This document shows, piece by piece, positions 9,517 through 17,692 of a stretch of 41,455 bases of DNA. The stretch comes from Desulfovibrio sp. DV. Lineage in GTDB: Bacteria; Desulfobacterota; Desulfovibrionia; Desulfovibrionales; Desulfovibrionaceae. Below the pieces are notes generated by a model. That model was not told the origin of the DNA. It searched no databases and saw only the letters and a program-made list of their open reading frames with translations. A program made the position numbers and the translations under genes. The stretch's first letter is position 1; the number at the start of each line of letters is the position of its first letter. The stretch is taken from contig NZ_MLBG01000028.1 in NCBI RefSeq assembly GCF_001936595.1, positions 1 through 41,455 on the forward strand, given 5' to 3'.

Positions 9517-9630
9517 GGCGTCGAAATAATTTCCACGCTCATGAAGGACGCAGTCGAGCACAGGGGCCTGAAAGAAGGCTCCAAGGGCAAAGCCATGGTC
9601 AAGGCTTCCAGCGTCATGGTCGTCACCGAC
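9517..9630 (+). pseudogene. Mop/TOBE molybdopterin-binding domain remnant
   Basis: Within an otherwise non-descript frame (9403-9762), residues GVEIISTLMKDAVEHRGLKE and the following SKGKAMVKASSVMVV match the second half of a Mop (molbindin) domain, the molybdate/tungstate-binding fold found in ModE, ModC and small Mop proteins. The expected first half is absent: the upstream residues are Arg/Pro-rich and not family-like. The residues after VVTD are also unrelated. I read this as a decayed fragment rather than a working gene. Confidence 0.55.
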
Positions 9631-9762
9631 GAGATCTCTCGCCTTGCCCCGCCATTTGAAAGGTCTCGCAGTATTGAGCCGCGGGGCCTTTTCCTGTGCG
9701 TCGCTCCTGTGGCTGGGCAGATCACTGCCCTCAATTTTGAGTCGAAGGCCGTGGGCTGGTGA

Positions 9763-10110
9763 CGCAATCCGGCGCCGCGACAGTATGCAAACCGGCAGCT
9801 TCATTTTGAGCCGCCGGATGGGCCGGCTGGACATGCTCCCGTGCGCCATGCGGGTGGCTATGGCAGGGGGGCAGTCAGGCGGGCGGGTATCTGCCGGGGA
9901 CATTCCCGTCCATCGCAAACGGATTCCCGCCGGTGAGGGGAGGGCGGTCAAAGGCCGGCAGTCCCCAGCAAGTCCCCGGCACGGGGAAGCCGCCCGTGCC
10001 CGCCGCCGGACTGGGCGTGCCCATGGGCTTGCTGGCCGCCGACAAGCAACTCGACGAGCAAAGGCGATGGTCGAGACTCTTGCGGCCTTGCCTGCCTCTG
10101 CCGGGACACG
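9763..10110. other. GC-rich intergenic region, nothing recognised
   Basis: About 350 bp between the Mop remnant and the repressor remnant. Frames are open on both strands, as expected at this GC content, but none shows family-like sequence, a ribosome binding site or a convincing start. Confidence 0.4.
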
Positions 10111-10630
10111 TTACGTATCTTTATCGTATATTGCCTCATCTCCTCGGGCGTTGTCGAAGCGGTCATCCATTTTCTGATTCGCCGCAGCATGGCCGGACAA
10201 TGGGCCGGAACTGGCCGGCTTTCCTCTGACGATTGCCTCGATACCCTCGGCAATTCGCGAACTTGGCATGCCGAGTTCGGTTTGGAGTCGCTTGTAGGCG
10301 TACATTTCCCGTTGGGTGGGAGAGAGGGTTGCGGAGATTTCTTCGGCGGGGAGAGTCGTCCCGGTCTCGCCCCGGGCATCGAGCGACATATCGCCCTCGC
10401 CGGTCAGGAGCCAATTGGCGTTTACCCGAAAATCTCGAACCCAATTCGACATTATATCGGCTGCGGGCTGACTGTTGCCGGCGAGATAGGCTGATATCGT
10501 TGCGCTGCTGACGCACCCAGAGGCGGCGAGCTGCTTCTGCTCAAGCCCAAAATTCTTGACAAATTTTTTCAATCTCGCCCCAAAAAGCCGCGCGTTGCTC
10601 AGGCGTTGAAGTCGTTTTCGTTTTTTTCAT
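10111..10630 (-). pseudogene. CI/XRE-like phage repressor, apparently frameshifted
   Basis: A helix-turn-helix regulator of the lambdoid CI type without the S24 peptidase domain. The downstream frame (start codon TTG at 10572) carries LEQKQLAASGCVSSATISAYLAG, a clear HTH, then NWLLTGEGDMSLD, the signature following the HTH in such repressors. The natural N-terminus is in another frame: ATG 10630 begins MKKTKTTSTPEQRAAFWGEI and continues to QEF, then runs into a stop. Removing one A from the AAAA run at 10549-10552 (plus strand) joins them as EIEKICQEF-GLEQKQLAAS. Either a real mutation has inactivated the gene, a start at TTG 10572 gives a shortened protein, or the base is a sequencing error. 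Two operator-like repeats lie directly upstream. Confidence 0.65.
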
Positions 10631-10635
10631 AGTAT

Positions 10636-10667
10636 TTCGATTTTATCTAGACAAAGTTCGATTTTAT
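10636..10667. promoter_or_regulatory. Two-copy operator-like direct repeat (TTCGATTTTAT)
   Basis: The 11-mer TTCGATTTTAT occurs at 10636-10646 and again at 10657-10667. The copies are exactly 21 bp apart, two helical turns, placing both on the same DNA face. They lie just upstream of the repressor ATG at 10630, in an AT-rich gap, as expected for an autoregulatory operator. Confidence 0.6.
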
Positions 10668-10688
10668 GATTAGGTCACGGGCAGGGAA

Positions 10689-10805
10689 ATGGCAGAAGAT
10701 AGAAAAACACAAAATACGGGCACACAGTCATTGCAGCTAAAGAATGCAATCCAATTGCACTATTATCCTACCATCTTAACATCTCCTTTGTCAATCTGGC
10801 TGTAG
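10689..10805 (+). CDS. Candidate 38-aa ORF divergent from the repressor
   Basis: The frame starts at ATG 10689 (MAEDRKTQNTGTQSLQLKNA) and stops at 10805. It is read away from the repressor across the operator repeats, the position of a cro/ner-like gene in a lysogeny switch. The hydrophilic start looks protein-like, but GGGA is almost touching the ATG and the C-terminus is abrupt. It may be a truncated phage gene or chance. Confidence 0.2.
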   Translation: MAEDRKTQNTGTQSLQLKNAIQLHYYPTILTSPLSIWL

Positions 10806-11113
10806 ATCTGGATGAGAATTCGATCATCCAGGGTTCCGTCCCGCCGCCGATTTTTCCCCGTCGTCGGGCCCAGACATCTGGCCGCCCGTATTTCAGTCTT
10901 TTCTCTCTTGCCCAAATGACGCCTTGATTGGCAGCCGTTGCCTCTTTCGTGAGGTGTGCCCCTGGGAGTGCGACAGCCAAGGGGCCAGAACAATGCTTTG
11001 GGAACCGTCCCAGGCCTGGTGGAGTCCCTTTGCCTGCGTGCAGGGGCCGTCGTGGAGAAGCCAGCGACGCTTGGCCGTAATCCTATCACCCCCCCCTTTT
11101 GAGGAGTTACGCC
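10806..11113. other. Upstream region of the chemosensory operon, possible Mu-type remnant
   Basis: No confident gene. On the minus strand a frame at 10768-10980 contains ATAANQGVIWAREK and RGKIGGG, loosely like the MuA-type DNA-binding domain (pattern GVxxxA...R...G+GG). This would fit phage remnants next to the repressor but is weak. The 3' part leads into the GAGGAG ribosome binding site of the receptor gene; no confident -35/-10 pair was found. Confidence 0.3.
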
Positions 11114-13018
11114 GTGGCCCTAATCAAGAAGAACACAGCAGCGCTTGCCCCCCCCGCCAATAAAACCGTCATCTCCCGAGAAGCGGAGGCATTGCGCAAA
11201 AAAGCCCGGACGCTCGCCAAGCAACAGCAGGCCGCGGAACGGATCGCTGCGGCCACGGCGGAGTTGTCTTCCGGTATAAACGAAGCGGCCTCCGCTGCAG
11301 AAGAATTGAAACGCTCCACCGAACAGATCGCTTCCGGAGCCGAGGAAGCCTCAGGGGCGGCCCAGGAGTCGCTCACCGGGTTTCAGCAGATCGGGGACAG
11401 GATCACCCGCCAACTGGAGAACGCCGCGGCCATCCAGGAGAAAAGCGAAATAAGCCAGGGCCTGATCGCCACAACAATTTCGGAAGTGACAAATATTGTG
11501 CTCAACGTGGCGGTCACCGCCCAGCGGCAGTCGGCGTCTGTGGAGATGGTTGCTGAGTTGGAAAAGCAGGCGGCCAATATTGGCGATATCGTCAAGGCCG
11601 TGGCCCGTATTGCCGACCAGACGAATCTGTTGGCGCTCAACGCAGCCATCGAAGCGGCCCGCGCCGGCAAGCACGGCAAGGGGTTTGCGGTCGTGGCCGA
11701 TGAAGTGCGAACCCTGGCTGAAACTTCGGAAAAAAGCGCCAAGCAGATTCAGGAACTGGTGGGGCAAATCCAGCAGGATGTGAAGAACATTGCCGACGGA
11801 ATCAACACCTCCGCCAAATCTGTCGAGCAAGAGGTGGAAAAAAGCGAACTGATCAGCACCCAGCTCGAACAGGTCCGCGCGGACATGGTCGAAATCGTCC
11901 GGGGAGCCCGGGAGATTGCGGCCGGAGCCCAGCAGTCGGCCACCGCCGCCCAGCAGGCCCTGCGCGGGTCCAAGGATATCGCCGCCGCTGCCGAGGAACA
12001 GTCCGCCGCTGCCGAAGAATCCGCCCAAACCGTGGACGAACAGACCCAGGCTTTGTCTGTGTGCGAGCAGATGGCGCAGACCCTGTCGGAACAGGCCGAG
12101 GATTTAAAGACCTCGACTGATGTGGCCAAGAGCGCCGAGGAGGTGGCCGCCGCTGCCGAGCAACTCTCCTCTGCCGTGCAGGAAATCAGCCGTTCCGGGG
12201 CGCAGATCATGACCGCCATCGAGCAGATCCGCAAGGGTGCCGAGGTGCAGTCCGCCGGGAGCGAGGAATCCGCCGCCGCCAGCGCCCAGATCGAGAAAGG
12301 GCTGGAGGTCGCGCAGCAACGGGCGACGGCCAGTGCCGAAAAAGTGGCTGCCATCAAACAACTTTTGGCCGACAACAAGAATGCCGTCGATGCCCTTATC
12401 GCCGGGATTTCCGCTTCAGCCGAGGCGTCTCGCGGCAGCATCAAGCAGATCAAGGCCCTGGAATTGGTCTCCCGGCGTATCGACAAGATCGTGGACGCCA
12501 TCACCACCGTGTCGATCCAGACCAACATGCTTGCGGTCAACGGCGCCATCGAAGCGGCTCGGGCCGGAGAATTCGGCAAGGGTTTCGTGGTGGTCGCCAC
12601 CGACATCCGCAATCTGGCCCACGATTCTTCCGAGAATGCCGACCGGATAAAAGATCTGGTCAAAGCCGTGCAAGACCAGATCGGCGTCGTGGCCCGCGAC
12701 CTGGACGAGATCGTGGCGACCGGCCTATCCGAGGTGGAAAAAGCCAAAGCCACCACAGCCAACCTGCTGACCATCGAGACCTCCATTGCCGTCGTGGAAA
12801 CCGGCACCCAGGAAATCCTGGAGGCGTCCATCGAAATGACCACCGTTATTGGCCAGGTCAAAAAAGGGGTGGAACAGATTGCCGCTGCGGCCCAGGAAGC
12901 TGACAAGGCCGCCACCGAAGCGGCCTCCGCCGCCAAGCAGCAGGCGCAGGGGGCGGAAGATCTGGCCGCCGCCATCGAAGAAGTCGCTTCGCTCGCCGAC
13001 GAACTGCAAAGTGCGTAA
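11114..13018 (+). CDS. Soluble double-signalling-tip chemoreceptor (DosM-like MCP)
   Basis: A 634-residue methyl-accepting chemotaxis protein with no membrane helix, signal peptide or recognisable sensor domain. It is almost entirely Ala/Glu/Gln-rich coiled coil. It holds two hairpin tips: [20 protein letters not shown] at residues 166-185, followed by [18 protein letters not shown], and [18 protein letters not shown] at 468-485, followed by [17 protein letters not shown]. The spacing is symmetrical: about 175 residues before tip 1, about 300 between tips and about 157 after tip 2. This fits two hairpins with equal arms joined base to base. The known analogue is Vibrio cholerae DosM, which stabilises cytoplasmic sandwich arrays. 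GTG 11114 is chosen because GAGGAG lies at 11101-11106; the frame also opens at TTG 11099. First gene of the operon. Confidence 0.92.
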   Translation: MALIKKNTAALAPPANKTVISREAEALRKKARTLAKQQQAAERIAAATAELSSGINEAASAAEELKRSTEQIASGAEEASGAAQESLTGFQQIGDRITRQLENAAAIQEKSEISQGLIATTISEVTNIVLNVAVTAQRQSASVEMVAELEKQAANIGDIVKAVARIADQTNLLALNAAIEAARAGKHGKGFAVVADEVRTLAETSEKSAKQIQELVGQIQQDVKNIADGINTSAKSVEQEVEKSELISTQLEQVRADMVEIVRGAREIAAGAQQSATAAQQALRGSKDIAAAAEEQSAAAEESAQTVDEQTQALSVCEQMAQTLSEQAEDLKTSTDVAKSAEEVAAAAEQLSSAVQEISRSGAQIMTAIEQIRKGAEVQSAGSEESAAASAQIEKGLEVAQQRATASAEKVAAIKQLLADNKNAVDALIAGISASAEASRGSIKQIKALELVSRRIDKIVDAITTVSIQTNMLAVNGAIEAARAGEFGKGFVVVATDIRNLAHDSSENADRIKDLVKAVQDQIGVVARDLDEIVATGLSEVEKAKATTANLLTIETSIAVVETGTQEILEASIEMTTVIGQVKKGVEQIAAAAQEADKAATEAASAAKQQAQGAEDLAAAIEEVASLADELQSA

Positions 13019-13045
13019 CAGCGGACTGTTGCGGGAGATGCCCTT

Positions 13046-14632
13046 ATGACGACAGAAATACCGGAAAAATGCGGGGACGCGGCCAGCCCCGCAAACGATA
13101 CCCTGGACGAATTTGCTTCCAACACCCGCCAATTCGTCACCTTCGTCACTGGAAATGAAATCTTTGCCGTGGACATGGCCCCGGTGCAGGAAATCATCCG
13201 CCTGCCCGAGGTGGTGCGGGTGCCGCTGGCCCCGGCCACCCTCGACGGGTTGGCGAATCTGCGTGGCAGGGTGCTGCCGATTATTTCCCTGCGTCGGGTC
13301 TTTGGTTTCGCCGAGCAGGAGCACGACGACGCCACCCGTGCCGTGGTGGTGGATGTCGGCCAGCCCCTCGGCTTCGTGGTGGACCAGGTGGCCAGCGTCG
13401 TTGGGGTGGAGCCGGGCCAGATCGAGGATGTGGGCGCTTTGCGCAGCACGGTGGACACCGAGCTGCTCTCCGGGCTCATCAAGGATGTGGGCGGCCACGC
13501 CATGATTATGGTGCTGGATTTCGAGAAGCTCATCCAACGTCAATTTGCGGAAATCGCCGCCATCGCCAAAACCCATGACACTGCAACTGGGTTGGCCGCC
13601 AGTGTGGAAGGTGAAGAAGACGAGGTGAGCGATGAACTGCAACTGGTGAGCTTTGAGGTCGCCGGCCAGGAATACGCCCTGGCCATCGAAGATGTGCAGG
13701 AGATCGTCCAGATACCGGAGACGATCATTCATGTGCCGCATTCCCAGTCCCACGTGCTCGGCGTCATGACCCTTAGAAACCGCCTGTTGCCCCTGGTCGA
13801 CCTGCGCCGCATGTTCGAACTGACGGATCGGCCACTGGACGAGAAAAGCCGGATCATCGTGCTGGCTCTGGGCAGTGCCTCAGTCGGCGTGGTGGTGGAC
13901 GGCGTGAGTGAAGTGCTGCGGGTGGCCAAGGCCGAAGTGGACGCCATGCCCGCCATTTTTGCCCGCGAAAAAGAACTCGCCGATATTACGGAAATCTGTC
14001 GATTAAACGAGGGCAAACGCCTGGTGTCCATCATCACGGCCCGAAACCTGTTTGGCCATAGCGCCGTCAAGGAGGCCCTAAACGCCGTGAACGACATCAA
14101 CCAGGAAGCCGGACACGAGACGGCCGCGATGGAAGAAGACCTGGATGATGACGAGCAGGTGGTGGTTTTCCTTCTGGACAAAGAGGAATTCGGGGTTCCC
14201 ATAGCCAGTGTGCAGGAGATTGTGCGCGTGCCCGAGTCGCTCATCCATGTGCCCAAGGCACCCCTGTCCGTTGAAGGCGTTATCAACCTGCGTGGCAGCG
14301 TGCTCCCGGTGATCGATTTGCGTCTGCGCCTTGGGCTGCAACGCGGGGAACGCTGCGACCGCCAACGCATTGTCGTGTTCCTGATTGCCGGTGTGCGCAC
14401 AGGGTTCATTGTCGACCAGGTGGCCGAGGTGCTCAAACTCCCCAAGGCGGCCATCGAACCGGCGCCAGTCCTGTCCAGCGCGCAAGCCAAACTCCTGTCG
14501 CGCATGGCCAATCTGGAAAAGCAAAAACGCATGGTGCAACTCATTGAGCCGGCGCATCTGGTCGAAGGTCAGGAGCTGGCGGCAATCGTCGCGGTCACGG
14601 AGCAAGGCAGTGATCAAGCTGCTCATTGTTGA
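13046..14632 (+). CDS. cheW: Triple-domain CheW coupling protein
   Basis: A 528-residue chemotaxis coupling protein made of three full CheW domains in tandem: about residues 25-165 (QFVTFVTGNEIFAVDM, LANLRGRVLPIISLRR), about 192-340 (LQLVSFEVAGQEYALAIEDV, MTLRNRLLPLVDLRRMF) and about 362-515 (VVVFLLDKEEFGVPIASV, INLRGSVLPVIDLRLRL). Each has the NLRG/TLRN turn and the FxVD(Q/G)V strand. A normal CheW is about 160 residues. Three linked copies could occupy several positions in the CheA/CheW rings and stiffen a baseplate. ATG 13046 follows GGGAG. The gene starts 27 bp after the receptor stop and overlaps cheB by 23 bp. Confidence 0.92.
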   Translation: MTTEIPEKCGDAASPANDTLDEFASNTRQFVTFVTGNEIFAVDMAPVQEIIRLPEVVRVPLAPATLDGLANLRGRVLPIISLRRVFGFAEQEHDDATRAVVVDVGQPLGFVVDQVASVVGVEPGQIEDVGALRSTVDTELLSGLIKDVGGHAMIMVLDFEKLIQRQFAEIAAIAKTHDTATGLAASVEGEEDEVSDELQLVSFEVAGQEYALAIEDVQEIVQIPETIIHVPHSQSHVLGVMTLRNRLLPLVDLRRMFELTDRPLDEKSRIIVLALGSASVGVVVDGVSEVLRVAKAEVDAMPAIFAREKELADITEICRLNEGKRLVSIITARNLFGHSAVKEALNAVNDINQEAGHETAAMEEDLDDDEQVVVFLLDKEEFGVPIASVQEIVRVPESLIHVPKAPLSVEGVINLRGSVLPVIDLRLRLGLQRGERCDRQRIVVFLIAGVRTGFIVDQVAEVLKLPKAAIEPAPVLSSAQAKLLSRMANLEKQKRMVQLIEPAHLVEGQELAAIVAVTEQGSDQAAHC

Positions 14633-15680
14633 TGACTCGGCGCTGATGCGCCGCCAATTGACCAGTCTTTTCGAGGCCGAGGGCGACTTCGAGATACGCC
14701 AGTCGAAAAACGGCCAGGAGGCGGTGGACGCAAACCGCGAGTTCCAGCCGGATGTGGTGACGCTCGATATCAATATGCCGGAGATGGATGGCCTGACCGC
14801 CCTTTCGCTCATCATGGCGGAGCGGCCGGTGGCCGTGGTGATGGTTTCTTCACTCACCGAACAAGGGGCGTTGGCCACCTTCGAGGCCTTAAATCTCGGG
14901 GCGGTCGATTTCATCGGCAAACCGGGCGGCACCATCTCGCTGTCCATCGGTGCGATACAAACCGAACTGGTGGCCAAGGTCCGCAGCGCCGCCCGGGCGC
15001 ACTTGAAAGGAAAAGGGTCGGGCCGCGGGGTATCGGTTCCGGACACGAAAGGCGGGCGGGCGCTCAAGCCGGCCCGCCCCGTGGCCCTGCGGCGTGGTCT
15101 GGCGAACGAGGGCCTGGTCCTCATCGGCGTGTCCACCGGCGGGCCGCGCACCCTGGAGGACATCCTGCCGCTACTTCCCGTCGACTTTCCCTGGCCGGTA
15201 CTGGTGGCGCAGCACATGCCGGCGGGGTTCACCAAATCCTTTGCCGACCGTCTGGACCAGATTTGCGCCCTCCAGGTGGTGGAAGCGGACCGGCCCGTGC
15301 CCGTCCAAGCCGGCACAGTGTATATCGGCAAAGGCGGGGCCGACATGGTGGTCGCCAGGCGGGCGGGGCAACTCACCGTGCTCCCCAAGCCGGAAACGCC
15401 GCAATTCCTTTGGCACCCTTCGGTGGAATTGCTCGGTCGCTCGGTGCTCGAGCACTGCGACCCGGCCCGGGTGACCGCGGTCATGTTGACCGGCATGGGC
15501 TATGATGGTGCGGACGTGTTTACCGAAATCAAAAAGCGTGGCGGGCGTACCATCGCTGAATCGGAGCAATCCGCCGTGGTGTTCGGCATGCCGGCTGAAC
15601 TCATCAATCGCGGCGGCGCAAACAAGGTGCTGGATTCTAATAAAGTAGCGTCCCAACTCATGAGTTGGGCTTGTTTATAA
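14610..15680 (+). CDS. cheB: CheB receptor methylesterase with receiver domain
   Basis: A 356-residue protein-glutamate methylesterase/deamidase. The N-terminal receiver (KLLIVDDSALMRRQL, phospho-acceptor in VVTLDINMPEMDG, then KPGG) is linked to a C-terminal CheB_methylest domain. The catalytic triad is visible as the serine in GVSTGGPRTLE, the histidine in VAQHMPAGFT and the aspartate in LTGMGYDGA. It would remove methyl groups from the tandem receptor under CheA control. The GTG start at 14610 lies inside the end of cheW (23-bp overlap, different frame) and follows GGAGCAAGG, indicating translational coupling. A 170-bp gap follows, the largest inside the operon, so a second promoter before the HEAT gene is possible. 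Confidence 0.92.
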   Translation: MIKLLIVDDSALMRRQLTSLFEAEGDFEIRQSKNGQEAVDANREFQPDVVTLDINMPEMDGLTALSLIMAERPVAVVMVSSLTEQGALATFEALNLGAVDFIGKPGGTISLSIGAIQTELVAKVRSAARAHLKGKGSGRGVSVPDTKGGRALKPARPVALRRGLANEGLVLIGVSTGGPRTLEDILPLLPVDFPWPVLVAQHMPAGFTKSFADRLDQICALQVVEADRPVPVQAGTVYIGKGGADMVVARRAGQLTVLPKPETPQFLWHPSVELLGRSVLEHCDPARVTAVMLTGMGYDGADVFTEIKKRGGRTIAESEQSAVVFGMPAELINRGGANKVLDSNKVASQLMSWACL

Positions 15681-15850
15681 ATGAAAGCGAACCTGCCCAT
15701 GACATCTGTGGGAAAGTGCTTACTGTAAGTGAGCCTTCATCTCTAGCGCAAGATCTATGCCTTGCTCCATTTGAAAACAGCAAATCCATTTAGAATCACC
15801 GTCTCTATGGTCTCTGTGCGTTCCGGAAATCGTCTCAACGAGGAAAGAGT

Positions 15851-16474
15851 ATGCCTCTCATCATAAAGAAAAATAGCGAGCCGTTTTTCCGGGACGAACG
15901 CAAACGCAATAGAGACTGTTGCAGTTTACTGGAAGGATTGGCTGACCCCGATCCAACCACCCGCCGTTGGGCCGCGAGAGATTGCATCGATTGCCTGGGA
16001 GCTGCTGCCGCCTTGGTCGGGCGCTTGAAAGTCGAGCAGGACATTTCAGTGCGGGAAGTTATCTTCACCACCTTGACCCGCATGGGTGATCCACTCGCCG
16101 TCGCCGGCCTGGTGGCTTTCCTGCGTAGCGAAGACCCGGCTTTACGCAACGAGGCCATCGAGGCCATGAAACAACTCCCCGATGAAATGGCACCCATTTT
16201 ACGGAATTTGCTGGCCGATGCCGATCCGGATGTGCGTATTTTTGCGGTCAATATCCTCGAGTCTCTGCGCCACCCACAGGTGGAGGCCTGGTTGCTCGCC
16301 GTAATTGATAATGACCTGCATATCAATGTCTGCTCCACAGCAGTGGATTTGCTTTGCGAGGTTGGCACGGAAGCAGCGTTGGAGCCACTTGCAAGGCTCA
16401 AGGCCCGTTTCGCCGACGAACCGTACATTCAGTTCGCCACGGCCCTGGCGTTGGCCCGTATCGGCCAGGCGTGA
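15851..16474 (+). CDS. HEAT-repeat protein of the chemosensory operon
   Basis: A 207-residue soluble alpha-helical protein with about five HEAT/PBS-lyase-type repeats, for example LADPDPTTRRWAARDCIDCL, LRSEDPALRNEAIEAMKQL and LADADPDVRIFAVNILESL. Such repeats form a solenoid used as a protein-protein interface. ATG 15851 follows GAGGAAAGAG. The gene lies between cheB and cheR, ending 7 bp before cheR, so it is probably an array-associated scaffold or adaptor. That role is inferred from position only. It has no PBS-lyase catalytic features and no link to phycobilisomes is implied. Confidence 0.82.
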   Translation: MPLIIKKNSEPFFRDERKRNRDCCSLLEGLADPDPTTRRWAARDCIDCLGAAAALVGRLKVEQDISVREVIFTTLTRMGDPLAVAGLVAFLRSEDPALRNEAIEAMKQLPDEMAPILRNLLADADPDVRIFAVNILESLRHPQVEAWLLAVIDNDLHINVCSTAVDLLCEVGTEAALEPLARLKARFADEPYIQFATALALARIGQA

Positions 16475-16481
16475 AGCGATC

Positions 16482-17324
16482 ATGACAGAACCCACGATCA
16501 AGGCGGAAGAATTTCAAAAGTTCCGGGAGTTTTTCTATCGCAAGACCGGTATCCGTTACGAGACGTCCAATCGCTATTTTGTGGACAAGCGCATTCTGGA
16601 ACGCATCGTGGCCACCAAGAGCGGTGACTTTCGAAGTTATTTTACCCTGCTTCGTTTTCAAGCTTCAGGCGAGGAACTCCAGCAACTCACCAATCGGATG
16701 ACGGTGAACGAAACATATTTCTTGCGTGAAGAATTCCAATTTCAGTGCCTTGTCAATTCCTTGCTTCCGGAAATAATCATACGTAAAACAGACAATACAC
16801 CTATCAGAATATGGAGTATTCCATCGTCTTCAGGCGAAGAACCGTATTCCATCGCCATGTATTTGCTCGAACGATGGCCAGGGATTAACGACTGGGACGT
16901 GGAAATTATCTCATCCGACATCGACACCGGTATTTTGCGCAAGGCCCGTATCGGGCGCTATTCGAGCCGGGCCGTGCAGTATGTCCCAGCCTTGTGGATG
17001 AGGAAGTACTTCAAACCCGTAGAAGACGAATACCAGATTTGCGACGACTTGCGGGAGGCTGTGGAATTTACCCAGGTGAATCTGGCGGCAACAGCCGACA
17101 CGCGGTCCTACCGGGATTTCGATGTTATTTTTTGCCGCAACCTGCTGATATATTTCGATGATTTGTCGAGAAAAGCGGCCGCGGAAACATTTTACGACGC
17201 CTTGAAGCCAGGCGGTTATATCTGCCTTGGTCATTCAGAGTCTATGAGTCGCATATCATCACTGTATCAGGTGCGTAACTTCGTTGAGGCCATCTTGTAT
17301 CAAAAACCCCTGGAGGCCAGGTGA
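16482..17324 (+). CDS. cheR: CheR receptor methyltransferase
   Basis: A 280-residue SAM-dependent protein-glutamate methyltransferase for chemoreceptors. The N-terminal CheR domain (FREFFYRKTGIRYE, then MTVNETYFLREEFQF) is followed by the catalytic Rossmann domain: IWSIPSSSGEEPYSIAM, EIISSDIDTGILRKARIG, FDVIFCRNLLIYFDD and LKPGGYICLGHSES. The segment IWSIPSSSGEE replaces the usual (W)SAGCSTGEE but keeps the GEEPYS core. The frame is open upstream to 16305; ATG 16482 is the family start and lies 7 bp after the HEAT gene. The stop overlaps the GTG of the next cheY. No CheR-tethering pentapeptide is seen at the C-terminus of the receptor. Confidence 0.92.
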   Translation: MTEPTIKAEEFQKFREFFYRKTGIRYETSNRYFVDKRILERIVATKSGDFRSYFTLLRFQASGEELQQLTNRMTVNETYFLREEFQFQCLVNSLLPEIIIRKTDNTPIRIWSIPSSSGEEPYSIAMYLLERWPGINDWDVEIISSDIDTGILRKARIGRYSSRAVQYVPALWMRKYFKPVEDEYQICDDLREAVEFTQVNLAATADTRSYRDFDVIFCRNLLIYFDDLSRKAAAETFYDALKPGGYICLGHSESMSRISSLYQVRNFVEAILYQKPLEAR

Positions 17325-17692
17325 AACGCATTCTGATTGTCGATGATGCTGCCACTGTGCGTCTATATCACCGAAACATCCTCGAATCTGCGGGATATAC
17401 AGTGGAAGAGGCCATTAATGGAATTGAGGCACTTGAGAAGTCGCTTCTTAAGCCTTTCGATTTGTATCTCGTGGACGTGAACATGCCCAAACTCGATGGC
17501 TATGCCTTTCTCCAAAGGCTGCGCGGCAAGGACATGTCGCAGGCACCGGCCATCATGGTGTCCACCGAAGCAGCGCCCCATGACCAGACGGCTGCCTACC
17601 GGGCCGGGGCAAATTGTTATCTCGTCAAACCCGTCAGACCGGAGCAACTCCTCGTGCATGTCCAGATTCTTCTTGGGGAGATCTGTTCATGA
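17321..17692 (+). CDS. cheY: CheY-like single-domain response regulator (first)
   Basis: A 123-residue stand-alone receiver: acidic pair in RILIVDDAATVR, phospho-acceptor Asp in LYLVDVNMPKLDGYAF, the switch Ser/Thr in IMVSTE and the conserved Lys in YLVKPV. It has no output domain. It would receive phosphate from CheA. GTG 17321 overlaps the cheR TGA, and its own TGA overlaps the cheA ATG, so all three are translationally coupled. Since no flagellar gene is present here, the target may be something other than the flagellar motor. Confidence 0.88.
   Translation: MKRILIVDDAATVRLYHRNILESAGYTVEEAINGIEALEKSLLKPFDLYLVDVNMPKLDGYAFLQRLRGKDMSQAPAIMVSTEAAPHDQTAAYRAGANCYLVKPVRPEQLLVHVQILLGEICS

Noticed and set aside
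7830-9767. A 645-codon minus-strand open frame
   Set aside because: It lies antisense to the DUF5009-type acyltransferase, has no family-like sequence and is explained by the high GC content and codon use of the real gene.
11749-13533. A 594-codon minus-strand open frame across the receptor and cheW
   Set aside because: Ser/Ala/Thr-rich shadow of the coiled-coil receptor gene; the plus-strand frame has diagnostic MCP and CheW motifs.
14078-15496. A 472-codon minus-strand open frame opposite cheB
   Set aside because: Antisense to catalytic CheB motifs on the plus strand; its composition is that of a shadow.
15851-16474. Phycobilisome lyase-type function for the HEAT protein
   Set aside because: The repeats resemble PBS-lyase HEAT units, but that label only reflects the repeat type; the context is chemosensory.
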